A program made the position numbers and the translations under genes. A stretch of DNA of 7,779 nucleotides, from contig JACMRS010000095.1 in NCBI GenBank assembly GCA_014376345.1, forward strand, positions 1-7,779. The letters are read 5' to 3'. This document shows, piece after piece, positions 1-7,487 of this stretch. The notes under the pieces were generated by a model that was not told where the DNA came from, searched no databases, and saw nothing but the letters and a program-made list of their open reading frames with translations. This DNA is from Bacteroidia bacterium. Lineage in GTDB: Bacteria > Bacteroidota > Bacteroidia > NS11-12g > UBA955. Within the stretch, counting starts at the first letter, position 1, and every line of letters starts with the position of its first letter.

Positions 1-266
1 AGAAGCTGCCTTTCAAATTCTGCATTCTCTCCGACATAACTCGAGATCATTTTTTTTACCTGTTTTGTATTCAGTAAAAGTCCAATCCCAAAGTCGTCCA
101 CACCTGCATTATTGCTAATGCAGGTGAGACTCTTAACTCCTTTTTTAACAAGTGCATTAATACAGTTTTCGGGAATGCCACAAAGGCCAAATCCGCCGAG
201 CATAATTACTGCGCCGTCGTTAATATTCTGAATGGCCTCTTCGGCTCCGGAAACTACTTTATTCAT
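1..266 (-). CDS. scoA: 3-oxoacid CoA-transferase subunit A (N-terminal part, cut by window edge)
   Basis: The enzyme transfers CoA from succinyl-CoA to acetoacetate, or a similar 3-oxoacid, in the cytoplasm. It links ketone-body or short-chain acid use to the TCA cycle. Only 88 codons from the ATG at 264-266 are present, against about 230 for a full subunit; the 3' end lies beyond position 1. The family signature GGFGLCGIPEN is at residues 24-34, followed by SNNAG (51-55) and the KKMISSYVGEN stretch (71-81), which are typical of SCOT/AtoD-type alpha subunits. The catalytic glutamate of these enzymes is on subunit B, which would be expected just downstream, outside the window. The gene starts 29 bp after the M48 protease stop on the same strand, with no terminator between, so co-transcription is possible. 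The related acetate/acetoacetate CoA-transferase AtoD cannot be excluded from this fragment. Confidence 0.88.
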   Translation of the reverse strand, partial: MNKVVSGAEEAIQNINDGAVIMLGGFGLCGIPENCINALVKKGVKSLTCISNNAGVDDFGIGLLLNTKQVKKMISSYVGENAEFERQL

Positions 267-295
267 TTATAGTGATCTTTTTTAGGATCCTTTAA

Positions 296-1090
296 TTAAG
301 GTTTTTTGTAATATTTCATCGCAGTTGGCATCCAGGCATTCAAATCTTTAATACGCTGTGCATCGCTTGGATGTGTGCTTAATAAAACTGGTGGCGCCGA
401 GCCATTGCTCATTTTACTCATACGTTCCCAAAATGGAATTGCCTGATTAGGATCGTATCCGGCCATCGCCATAAATACAAGTCCTAATTTATCAGCCTCA
501 GTTTCCTGATTACGGCTGAAAGCAAGAATTCCAAGCTGCCCGCCTATTCCAAATGCCTGACTGAAAATAGCTTTTGTCTCGGCAGTTTTAGTTGCAAGTG
601 CAACATCAAGTGCAGCACCGGCAAGCTGAAGTTCCATTTGCTGACTCATGCGTTCGTTTCCGTGTCTTGCAATTGCATGTGCAATTTCATGACCCATAAC
701 AACTGCAAGCGCAGTTTCAGTTTGTGTTACAGGTAACAATCCTGTATAAACCACAACTTTACCACCCGGCATACACCAGGCATTCACTGCCGGATCTTCT
801 ACAAGGTTAAATTCCCAGGCATAACCAGCAATACGGTCTGACAGTTTTTCGTTTTTCATGTAGGTGGTGACCGCTGCTTGTATTTTGGCTCCAACATTTT
901 TAACCATTGCACGGTTAGTGGCATCGTTAGAAAGAGTGTGAGTGCTAAGAAATGACTTATATTCAGTAAGACTCATTGCAGTAAGCTGACTTTCAGGTAT
1001 AAGATTAACCTGACGTCGGCCTGTAATTGGAACTGTTGAGCATGACAATGCAATCAAAAGAACCATGATAAAAATTGCTGTGTGTTTCAT
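296..1090 (-). CDS. M48-family metalloprotease, predicted lipoprotein (Oma1/BepA/LoiP type)
   Basis: This is a 264-residue zinc metallopeptidase, a usual length for compact periplasmic M48 proteases. The N-terminus is hydrophobic (residues 4-15) and ends in a lipobox-like ALSC with the acylated Cys at 17, so the enzyme is probably anchored by lipid in the envelope. The zinc site is intact: HEIAH at 134-138 (ligands H134 and H138, catalytic E135) and ETEAD at 196-200 (E196 the likely third ligand, by the ExxAD pattern). A late STHP at 239-242 followed by R246-I matches the conserved THPxxxxRI element of BepA/LoiP-like enzymes. The context GHEIAHAIARHGNERMS is typical of the Oma1/BepA branch. 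Relatives degrade or help fold misassembled outer-membrane proteins; that role here is inference. It has its own 70-bp leader after clpS, made of short repeats, and sits 29 bp before scoA. Confidence 0.92.
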   Translation of the reverse strand: MKHTAIFIMVLLIALSCSTVPITGRRQVNLIPESQLTAMSLTEYKSFLSTHTLSNDATNRAMVKNVGAKIQAAVTTYMKNEKLSDRIAGYAWEFNLVEDPAVNAWCMPGGKVVVYTGLLPVTQTETALAVVMGHEIAHAIARHGNERMSQQMELQLAGAALDVALATKTAETKAIFSQAFGIGGQLGILAFSRNQETEADKLGLVFMAMAGYDPNQAIPFWERMSKMSNGSAPPVLLSTHPSDAQRIKDLNAWMPTAMKYYKKP

Positions 1091-1094
1091 AATT

Positions 1095-1163
1095 GTGTTT
1101 TAGTGTGTGTTTTAGTTAGTGTTTAATTTATGTGTTTTATTTATGTGTTTTTAGTGTATTTTA
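1095..1163. repeat. Degenerate 12-13 bp tandem repeat in the clpS to M48 gap
   Basis: GTGTTTTA or a close variant begins at 1095, 1107, 1119 (GTGTTTAA), 1132, 1145 (GTGTTTTTA) and 1154 (GTGTATTTTA). The steps are 12, 12, 13, 13 and 9 bp. On the coding strand it reads as a run of TAAAACAC units. It fills nearly the whole leader of the M48 gene, and its last unit contains the clpS stop codon (1161-1163). It could be slippage-generated filler, an AC-rich untranslated leader, or a series of protein-binding sites. No Bacteroidota-type -7 box (TAnnTTTG) is visible on the minus strand here. Confidence 0.7.
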
Positions 1164-1460
1164 ATTCATTTCTATTTGAGCTGAAAGGCCTTTGTCGCAA
1201 AGTGCAACACAAACAGGTTCCAGATCATCATAACTGCCCGATTTTACAGAGCATTTGCCTTTTAAATGGACAATCCATGCACATTGTTCGGCTTGGATTG
1301 CATCGTGGTTACAGTATTTAACCAAACATTCTATAACATGGTCGAAACTGTTGACATCGTCATTATAAAGTACAATATTAAAAGCGCCGACAGAAACTAA
1401 TTCTTCAACAAGAATATCTTCATGTTCAGTTGAATGCCCCGTTTTGTCTAGATTATTCAT
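1161..1460 (-). CDS. clpS: ATP-dependent Clp protease adaptor ClpS
   Basis: ClpS binds proteins with destabilising N-terminal residues and hands them to the ClpA (ClpAP) unfoldase in the cytoplasm. This 99-residue protein has the usual size. The core starts with FNIVLYNDD: N33 and D34 correspond to the alpha-amino-binding N34/D35 of E. coli ClpS, and H65 in the segment IVHLKGK corresponds to H66. The family's fold order (strand, FxxVIxxLxK helix, QAEQCAWIVHLKG, then a second helix PVCVALCDKGLSAQIEM) is readable throughout. The N-terminal 25 residues are acidic and poorly conserved, as expected for the extension that contacts ClpA. The protein is unusually rich in cysteine for the family (C45, C50, C60, C70, C84, C88). 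It begins 9 bp after the plsY stop, so the two are probably translated from one transcript. Confidence 0.9.
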   Translation of the reverse strand: MNNLDKTGHSTEHEDILVEELVSVGAFNIVLYNDDVNSFDHVIECLVKYCNHDAIQAEQCAWIVHLKGKCSVKSGSYDDLEPVCVALCDKGLSAQIEMN

Positions 1461-1469
1461 AATGAAATA

Positions 1470-2117
1470 TTATTGATCGGGTTGTCTGTGTTTTTTCAGC
1501 AACTTGGCCTTGTTTTCATTTCCTGCCACAAGCCTTTTAATATTTTTCTGGTGGGTTAATATTACCATAAATGCGGATGCCACTCCAAATGCAATAAATA
1601 ATGGCTCATCGCTTTTAAATATAAAAATTGCAAAAATCGGGAAAGCCAAAGCTGCCATAATGGAGCTTAATGAAACATATCTTGTAGAAAATAATATTAC
1701 CAGAAATAATAATAGACAGGCTACGGCTGATAAATAATGAATGGCAATTACCATCCCTAAAAGTGTGGCGATTCCTTTTCCTCCTTTAAATTTTGCATAA
1801 ATTGGGAAAATGTGACCAATAACTGCACAGATACCGAACAAAAGTTGCAGGTTTACACACCTTACAGAGCCAACTTCAATAAAATTGAGAAATCTTACAA
1901 GGCTTGCTGCTGTAAACCCCTTCAAAACATCCAGAAACATGACTGCCGAGCCTGAACTTTTTCCAAGTACCCGGAAAGTATTGGTTGCGCCTGAGTTTCC
2001 ACTACCATGTTCGCGGATGTCAATACCAAAAAAAGCTTTTCCAACCCAAAGGGCAGTAGGCATGGATCCTATCAGGTATGATAGTAAGCAAAGTGCAATT
2101 ATTGTAAGTATCTCCAA
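1470..2117 (-). CDS. plsY: Glycerol-3-phosphate acyltransferase PlsY (acyl-phosphate dependent)
   Basis: PlsY is an integral inner-membrane enzyme that moves the acyl group from acyl-phosphate (made by PlsX) to glycerol-3-phosphate, giving lysophosphatidic acid, the first step of phospholipid synthesis. At 215 residues it has the normal length. All three cytoplasmic motifs are present: HGSGNSGATNTFR at 37-49, GHIFPIYAKFKGGKG at 101-115 (the glycerol-phosphate-binding region) and STRYVSLSSI at 144-153. Hydrophobic membrane segments lie at about 2-20, 57-80, 90-104, 117-143 and 155-190. The C-terminus is a basic tail. The start is TTG at 2115-2117. No in-frame ATG lies upstream in the gap; the first downstream ATG (codon 19) would remove the first membrane helix, and the TTG aligns with the usual N-terminus (MxILxII...SYLIGS). 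It begins 35 bp after the large upstream gene and is followed 9 bp later by clpS. Confidence 0.94.
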   Translation of the reverse strand: MEILTIIALCLLSYLIGSMPTALWVGKAFFGIDIREHGSGNSGATNTFRVLGKSSGSAVMFLDVLKGFTAASLVRFLNFIEVGSVRCVNLQLLFGICAVIGHIFPIYAKFKGGKGIATLLGMVIAIHYLSAVACLLLFLVILFSTRYVSLSSIMAALAFPIFAIFIFKSDEPLFIAFGVASAFMVILTHQKNIKRLVAGNENKAKLLKKHRQPDQ

Positions 2118-2152
2118 ATCTGATTTATTCTTATTAGCGCAAAAATAAGTTA

Positions 2153-5100
2153 TTATTCAAGTTTACGCAAGAAGTTATCTTTAGAACGCTCAGTTCCAAG
2201 TCTTAAAGTAAATTCTGTGTCAACCTGTTTTTCTGCATAAGCACTGACAGCAGTATTTATAGCGGCATTTGATGATACAACATAAAGCACCCCTCTGACA
2301 TAATCAAGAAATAGCCATTCGCCATTACCTGCATCCATCAGAATTGTAAATTTATCACCTCCATTGGTTCTTTTCTCAATGGTCATGGTAGTTTCGAATG
2401 TTTTATTTATCGGTTTGCCATCAAAAAGACAAACACCAACCGGTCCTGTATTTATAAACTTTCTACGGACCCTTTCAAAATAAATATTCATGTCTGAGAA
2501 CAGAAACCCTGAACTCAACTCATCTTCACCCAGTATTTTGTTTGATGAACTGATGCTTTTTAACTCTTTTGTGATGGTTTTATTATCTGCAATCAATTCT
2601 GATACTGCTTTTTCTGTAAAGTCGTTGTTATTGTCAAAGCCTGCAGTACCGGATTCTTCCAGAGTAAGGAATTTATAAATAGGCTCGGTTACACTGTTGG
2701 GCAAAGGAAAATCAACCAGCATCATTAAGTGAAATCTGTAAGTACTGTCATCACTTTTGTGTAATGCGGTTCCTGCGGTTCTTATCTTGATTTTATTCAG
2801 ATCGAGTCCGAGATTTACAGCTCCTTCTGCATAAACACTCTTATCAGTTTCATTAAACTGCATGTAATTACCTTTCAATGAACCTGTAATCAGTTTATTT
2901 TCGTTGCCGATCATGAAACTGTTTTTTGCCTGATCGAAATAAAGAATTCCGGAATCACTCAATATTTCCGGATCTTTATAACGCCTTTTCAAGTCGAACA
3001 TAATAGGATAAACATGACTTGAATCATTTGCAAAATACAAACCGTTGGAAAGTTTGTTGTTGTCCCTGTCTCTTGGCTGATGCACATCAATAACAACATT
3101 CAGAGGGTCTACCACATTTTTATAACGTATCCAAAGTGTTTCCATATAAGTGAATGAATGCATAGGTCTTACATAACCAATAAATTCAATAGGTCTGCTG
3201 ACACTCGTAATTCTGCACAATCCTTTGAAACCAATTTTGGTGTCAAGAGTAAAGTTTTGCGTATCAGGAATTTTACCGTAACCCGCAATATGTTTGGCTG
3301 TATCAACTCTTATACTGTCCAGAAACAGTGCCTGTTCAACCTTGTTTTTATTGACATATTTATAATTTCCGGTAGCTCTCAGATTATATTTTCCAAGAAT
3401 TGTGGTACGACACATTAATATTTCGTGAAACTTATCCAGTTTGTTAGCTTCTATTCTCGAACTGTCAAGCCTGTCCATTTTAGATTCTTCTCTCACAATT
3501 GCTTTGCCATCGAAAGGAAATACTCTTGAATCGGCAACATCGATGTATGGAATTTTCTCCATTCTGAGAACAAAATCCTTAAGATCGAATTTAGCATAAC
3601 GACATTCGAATTTCAGAGAATCATAAGTACCGTTTGTAGAAACAAAAGTTGGCTTAAGCTTACCCATTGCAGCATTTGGCTTGATCTCAATTGTTTTTGC
3701 ATTCATGTCCCAGGTATAATCATTCATGTTGGAAGCATAAAGATTGTGCGGGAAATAAGTAAGTGACCCTGTAACATTGGATATGAACTTTCCAATTCTG
3801 GTATCAAAGTCAACATCACCTTTTACGTCATTTGTTTCAAAAGCAATTTTACCTGCATCAAGTGCATAAATTTTAACAGCAGATTTTTCAGCTTTTGTTT
3901 TATTCTTACCAAAAACCATGTCTTTAGACTGGTATTCCGCTTCGGGCCATAACAAAATGCCATCTCCGCGCAAGTCGGCAGGGGAGAGAGTTACCTTGCC
4001 GTCGAAATCATAAGCAGTTTTAAAGATTTTCAAATTAGCTTCGAGTTTGGCCTGCACCATCTGATCTTGTTTAGGATACCAGTTGGTTTGCACATTGTTT
4101 CCTTTTACCAAAGGATATTTTCCGCTTTCAGGTAGGTCGAAAGACTGGCTTACACCATTTGTTTCATCAGGAAGTATTAAATATTCGTCTGAAAGTGAAG
4201 TAGATCCCAGATACTCAATTTTGCCGGATCCGTACAAGCCTCTGTTACTAAGTGACAAACTCATATCCGCATCACCTTTACCATACATTTTCATTTTAAT
4301 GTCGGTAACAAATCCCAGTGAATAATCAGGTTGTATTGTAACCTTCCCCCTGAAATCATCAAAAATACCTGCTGATTTCATTGTACCTTCAAAAGAGAGT
4401 CCCGCTATAGTAAAGTCATCAAGACTGTCAATAGTAAAGGGGTCAATCTGGAAGTGAAAGGTTTCAGCTTTATAAGCATTGTTATGTGTTTGTGCTCTGT
4501 CGTAGTTAACTGTAGATCCTCGTTTTGCAACAAATTTCGGGTAGAAACTTGTGACGGAATCGCGCCGGAGTCCTGATTTATTATTGGGCTTGTCAATATA
4601 AATACTTCCATAAGTGTGACTTAAAACAGATTGCACTTTTCTGAGTGAACCACCGAGTTCAGGATCAGGAAAATAAAGTACCATAGTGTCAATTTCAGCA
4701 TCTTTGGTTTTAAACAAAGCGTAATCAAAATCAAATTCTTTTGAATAGAAATCAATCCTTCCTGCGCGAATCATGCCACCGAAGCGAATGCCTTTGTTTT
4801 TTGTAATAGTAAGAAACTGGTTGGTAGGAACAGCGATTACGTTCTGAGAATCACTGAAATTAAACCTTCTTACACCTTCCACATTAAGTTCATGACTTAA
4901 AAGATTGAGCGTTATATTAGGTTTTGCACCAATTACAGATTGAATTCTGATAATGTCATAATCTTTAACATGGCTGTTGTTACTCACCCAATCGAAAACT
5001 TTATCTCTTACTGTAATCGAATCTGTTGTTTCATTATAGAAAATAAAACCCGCATCTGTAAGTTGCATCATCTGTTCAAAAATAAATTCTTTTTTAGTGT

Positions 5101-6544
5101 TCAGATGTGCAGCATAATTATTGATGCTGAAAGTTTTTCTTTTGGATTTGTCAGGCTCTTCAAGAGTTCTTACTTTTATTGCATAAGTATAAAGTTGCTG
5201 AAGAGGATTGAAGTTAAGTAAACTTTGAATTTTCTCATAATCGAACTCCTTAAAAAAGTCGTTAGATTCAATAACAGCAGCTTTGTCATTGGATAGCATG
5301 TCAAAATCGATATAGGGTTTATTTTGGTCCCATAATATCTGTTCAACATCTATTTCGATGCCGTGGTAAGTATCTGTAAATGGCATTTGCATCAAACCTT
5401 TATCACCTTTTGTGATTTTCATTTTTTTACGAATTGGGTCGTAAGAAAAGAAAGCTTTAGGGTGAAATATGACGCCGGTGTCAGTAAATATTGTAATAAA
5501 TGCATCAAGACTTTTTGCCCTTCCACTATCGATTACAAAGGAGGTAGACCTGGCTTCAACTACAGGTTTGTTTTTATAAAGAAGTGTGATTACTGCAGGT
5601 GCATTGTCGGTGGTCTGACTATTGACATCTTTGCCTTTGATACTGAAACCACCTTTGTATGTAGCTTCTTTACCCAATATCCCTTTTATTTCAATAGTGG
5701 CATTGTAAGAGGTAAACTGAGGATAATTAGATTTGGTAACATCATCATTTGGATTTCCAAGTACTCTTTCTTTCAGTTTTCCATAAAGTTTTCCCGGGAA
5801 ATATTTTGGGTAGATGAGGGAAACAGAATCACAAACAAATTCAGAACCGTTAACTTCGATCTGGTATTTTTTTAGAGTAGCGGAAACTTCAGTAGCCGGT
5901 AAACCGTGTCGTTCCCAGTTAATAGTACCTTTGTCACCACTCCATACTTGTTTGTCGGGATAATAAGTGCCGGAGGTGCCGGCAATAATAGTTTTATCCG
6001 AAGCGGTTTCACACATCAGGTTTAAAACCTTAAAGCGGATCGCAATTTTATTGTCGTAAATAAATTCGAAATTGTTGTTACTGCTGTACCATTTTCTGTT
6101 GGCAGACTGGAAGATAATATTATCCGAAAAGAGGGAGTTGGCTGTTTGTAAAAATGCAAGATATTCTTTTTCATTTTTGACAAGTAATTTTGCAGATATT
6201 TCCTGCCATTGTTTAAGAAGTGCCGGATTAAGACCGTTGGCAAAATAATTGTCGAGGCCGGTTAAAACCAGTCTGAAATAAGGATCTACTGCTAATTTTT
6301 TAATCAGCATGTTATTACAAAGTTTCAGAACCTGAAGTTTCTGATCTTCAGTCAGTTTGCCATTATTCCAGATAGTTTTAAAGTTTTTGAGAGCGTCAAT
6401 ACTTTCTTTGTCTTTACTGTTTTCAATAAAAGAAGTGAATTCTGTAATAAAAACTGCAGGTTCTCTGCTGAAACTGTTCTGCGCTTTTAGAACCGCGGCA
6501 GAGATGAAGAGAAGTATCAGGAAGCAGGTTCTTTTTAAAATCAT
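2153..6544 (-). CDS. Very large secreted protein of unknown function (1463 residues)
   Basis: I recognise no named domain. A signal peptide is clear: K4-R5, a hydrophobic core at about 7-18, and likely cleavage after A21 (VLKA then QNSF), so the protein is exported. Residues 28-140 look mainly alpha-helical. From 145 to about 415 the pattern is alternating beta strands. A second helix-rich stretch at 425-535 includes a compact block (473-520) reminiscent of a helix-turn-helix or winged fold. From 540 to 1280 it is again beta-rich with weak internal repeats: FRGKVTIQP (731-739) then GSGKIEYLGS...SDEYLILPD (772-793), against FDGKVTLSP (847-855) then GDGILLWPEAEYQSKDMVFG (860-879). A similar GILYFDQAKNSFMIG occurs at 1199-1213. 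A short charged helical insert at 1306-1340 precedes a beta-rich C-terminus. There is no type IX sorting tail, lipobox or obvious outer-membrane barrel. From memory, unnamed secreted proteins of similar size occur in other Bacteroidota, but I cannot confirm this. The repeat style is loosely like LptA/OstA or other beta-stack proteins; an envelope role is inference from export and from plsY lying 35 bp downstream. Confidence 0.9.
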   Translation of the reverse strand: MILKRTCFLILLFISAAVLKAQNSFSREPAVFITEFTSFIENSKDKESIDALKNFKTIWNNGKLTEDQKLQVLKLCNNMLIKKLAVDPYFRLVLTGLDNYFANGLNPALLKQWQEISAKLLVKNEKEYLAFLQTANSLFSDNIIFQSANRKWYSSNNNFEFIYDNKIAIRFKVLNLMCETASDKTIIAGTSGTYYPDKQVWSGDKGTINWERHGLPATEVSATLKKYQIEVNGSEFVCDSVSLIYPKYFPGKLYGKLKERVLGNPNDDVTKSNYPQFTSYNATIEIKGILGKEATYKGGFSIKGKDVNSQTTDNAPAVITLLYKNKPVVEARSTSFVIDSGRAKSLDAFITIFTDTGVIFHPKAFFSYDPIRKKMKITKGDKGLMQMPFTDTYHGIEIDVEQILWDQNKPYIDFDMLSNDKAAVIESNDFFKEFDYEKIQSLLNFNPLQQLYTYAIKVRTLEEPDKSKRKTFSINNYAAHLNTKKEFIFEQMMQLTDAGFIFYNETTDSITVRDKVFDWVSNNSHVKDYDIIRIQSVIGAKPNITLNLLSHELNVEGVRRFNFSDSQNVIAVPTNQFLTITKNKGIRFGGMIRAGRIDFYSKEFDFDYALFKTKDAEIDTMVLYFPDPELGGSLRKVQSVLSHTYGSIYIDKPNNKSGLRRDSVTSFYPKFVAKRGSTVNYDRAQTHNNAYKAETFHFQIDPFTIDSLDDFTIAGLSFEGTMKSAGIFDDFRGKVTIQPDYSLGFVTDIKMKMYGKGDADMSLSLSNRGLYGSGKIEYLGSTSLSDEYLILPDETNGVSQSFDLPESGKYPLVKGNNVQTNWYPKQDQMVQAKLEANLKIFKTAYDFDGKVTLSPADLRGDGILLWPEAEYQSKDMVFGKNKTKAEKSAVKIYALDAGKIAFETNDVKGDVDFDTRIGKFISNVTGSLTYFPHNLYASNMNDYTWDMNAKTIEIKPNAAMGKLKPTFVSTNGTYDSLKFECRYAKFDLKDFVLRMEKIPYIDVADSRVFPFDGKAIVREESKMDRLDSSRIEANKLDKFHEILMCRTTILGKYNLRATGNYKYVNKNKVEQALFLDSIRVDTAKHIAGYGKIPDTQNFTLDTKIGFKGLCRITSVSRPIEFIGYVRPMHSFTYMETLWIRYKNVVDPLNVVIDVHQPRDRDNNKLSNGLYFANDSSHVYPIMFDLKRRYKDPEILSDSGILYFDQAKNSFMIGNENKLITGSLKGNYMQFNETDKSVYAEGAVNLGLDLNKIKIRTAGTALHKSDDSTYRFHLMMLVDFPLPNSVTEPIYKFLTLEESGTAGFDNNNDFTEKAVSELIADNKTITKELKSISSSNKILGEDELSSGFLFSDMNIYFERVRRKFINTGPVGVCLFDGKPINKTFETTMTIEKRTNGGDKFTILMDAGNGEWLFLDYVRGVLYVVSSNAAINTAVSAYAEKQVDTEFTLRLGTERSKDNFLRKLE

Positions 6545-6635
6545 TATTGTACGTAAAAAATAAGTTGTAAATATAACGTTTGTGGAGCGCGTTTATTACA
6601 TTAATCATGCCAAAGATATTAACAGGGCAGGAAGT

Positions 6636-6685
6636 GATTTCTGATTTCTGATTTTTGGATTTGAGATTTGGGAATTGAGATATGT
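6636..6685. repeat. GATTT heptamer array (upstream copy)
   Basis: Successive units on the plus strand are GATTTCT (6636), GATTTCT (6643), GATTTTT (6650), then after one extra G GATTTGA (6658), GATTTGG (6665), GAATTGA (6672) and GATATGT (6679). The 7-bp period is kept over seven units with decay toward the right. The reverse complement of these units matches the AAATC heptamers at 7650-7681, so the small gene at 6769-7425 is framed by inverted arrays. Confidence 0.7.
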
Positions 6686-6749
6686 TTAGATGTCTCTAAA
6701 ATCCGATAAATAAAAAAGAATTTAAATCTCAAAGGCAATAATTTGTATT

Positions 6750-6757
6750 TATTTTTG
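6750..6757 (+). promoter_or_regulatory. Possible Bacteroidota-type -7 promoter box
   Basis: TATTTTTG matches the Bacteroidota -7 consensus TAnnTTTG exactly and lies 11 bp before the ATG at 6769. It implies a leader of only a few bases. No convincing TTG element is seen about 20 bp upstream, and T-rich sequence produces such matches by chance, so this is weak. Confidence 0.3.
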
Positions 6758-6768
6758 TTGTTCAGTAT

Positions 6769-7425
6769 ATGCTAAGGTTTATATTAATTTCTTTGTTGTT
6801 AATACCCGGAACTATTCAGAGCCAGGTGTTATTAATTTTTGACTGTTGCGACTCAGCCACCTACATTGGTTATACAAACAGGATATTCAACTGTTATAAA
6901 GGCAATTTTCAATATACTTTTCTTTGTGATTATAAGGGAGAGGAAATATACAATCTCAACATTAAAGGACCGCAGTTTGATTCATTAACAATTTATGGAA
7001 ATGATGGATTGGTTTTAAGTTCATATCATATAATAGGATCCCAAGATCTTAAAAAGATAATTTATGAAACTAAAGTTTTTCCCTCTCCAATTAATTTTTA
7101 TATGGTTTATCAGGATAGGATCACAGATACTTTATATGTTTCTCAGGACACTGTATTAATATTTGATGTATGCGATCATGACTATGATACTATCATGCAG
7201 TATACAATTGAAAAGTTTGAAGAGGATTTTGCCACTGAATTTAATTCTGATAATACTTTGGAAAGACAAAGTTTTTTAATCAGTCCCGATAAAATTCTTC
7301 GAAGAATTTATTTTGATGATGGAACCTTTACTATCGAAATATTTAAGATAAACCAAGACTTCACTGTGTTTTCTGAAAGATACAGAAAATTAATTGAAGG
7401 AAAGAAAGTTAATCGGGGACAATAA
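6769..7425 (+). CDS. Small secreted protein of unknown function with duplicated LIFDxCD motif
   Basis: I do not recognise this 218-residue protein. The N-terminus is a signal peptide: R3, a hydrophobic core at about 4-13, likely cleavage near S18 (TIQS then QVLL). The mature protein is rich in aromatic and acidic residues with alternating beta-strand patterning. It starts with LLIFDCCD (21-28) and repeats the motif as VLIFDVCD at 129-136, 108 residues later; both copies are followed by Tyr/Thr-rich then Phe-rich segments, so the protein may be two diverged halves of one domain. Cysteines at 26, 27, 41, 53 and 135 could form disulfides in the periplasm. The C-terminal tail is basic (RYRKLIEGKKVNRG) with no sorting signal. 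The gene is divergent from the large secreted gene and convergent with the partial gene at the right edge. It is bracketed by heptamer arrays and looks like an accessory or lineage-specific gene. Confidence 0.75.
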   Translation: MLRFILISLLLIPGTIQSQVLLIFDCCDSATYIGYTNRIFNCYKGNFQYTFLCDYKGEEIYNLNIKGPQFDSLTIYGNDGLVLSSYHIIGSQDLKKIIYETKVFPSPINFYMVYQDRITDTLYVSQDTVLIFDVCDHDYDTIMQYTIEKFEEDFATEFNSDNTLERQSFLISPDKILRRIYFDDGTFTIEIFKINQDFTVFSERYRKLIEGKKVNRGQ

Positions 7426-7487
7426 TTAGAACATTTTAAAGTCGCAATTATGTTTTGGTAAAATTGAAGAAAAAATAGTTTCGTAAC

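Larger units (their letters stand above)
6545..6768. other. Divergent intergenic region between the large secreted gene and the small secreted gene
   Basis: This 224-bp AT-rich spacer must contain the start signals for both divergent genes. For the minus-strand large gene, TATATTTA (minus strand, 6575-6568) is one mismatch from the Bacteroidota -7 box TAnnTTTG and would leave a leader of about 20 bases; no -33 TTG partner is evident. For the plus-strand gene a full match lies at 6750-6757. The middle (6636-6685) is the heptamer array listed separately. No ORF or RNA gene is visible. Confidence 0.5.

Noticed and set aside
1130..1321. Short plus-strand frame over the clpS 3' end
   Set aside because: It is antisense to a clear ClpS domain and starts inside the short repeat; no protein-like pattern.
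2153..2400. Type IX secretion C-terminal sorting domain on the large protein
   Set aside because: The C-terminus ends in FLRKLE after a charged stretch and lacks the usual sorting-domain strand pattern.
5363..5875. Open plus-strand frame of 170 codons opposite the large gene
   Set aside because: It lies entirely antisense to the continuous 1463-codon reading frame, has low-complexity Cys/Phe-rich content and no signal or motif; it is a shadow.
6568..6575. TATATTTA as the -7 promoter box of the large gene
   Set aside because: It has one mismatch from TAnnTTTG and no -33 partner, and such sequences are common in AT-rich spacer; noted within the intergenic entry only.
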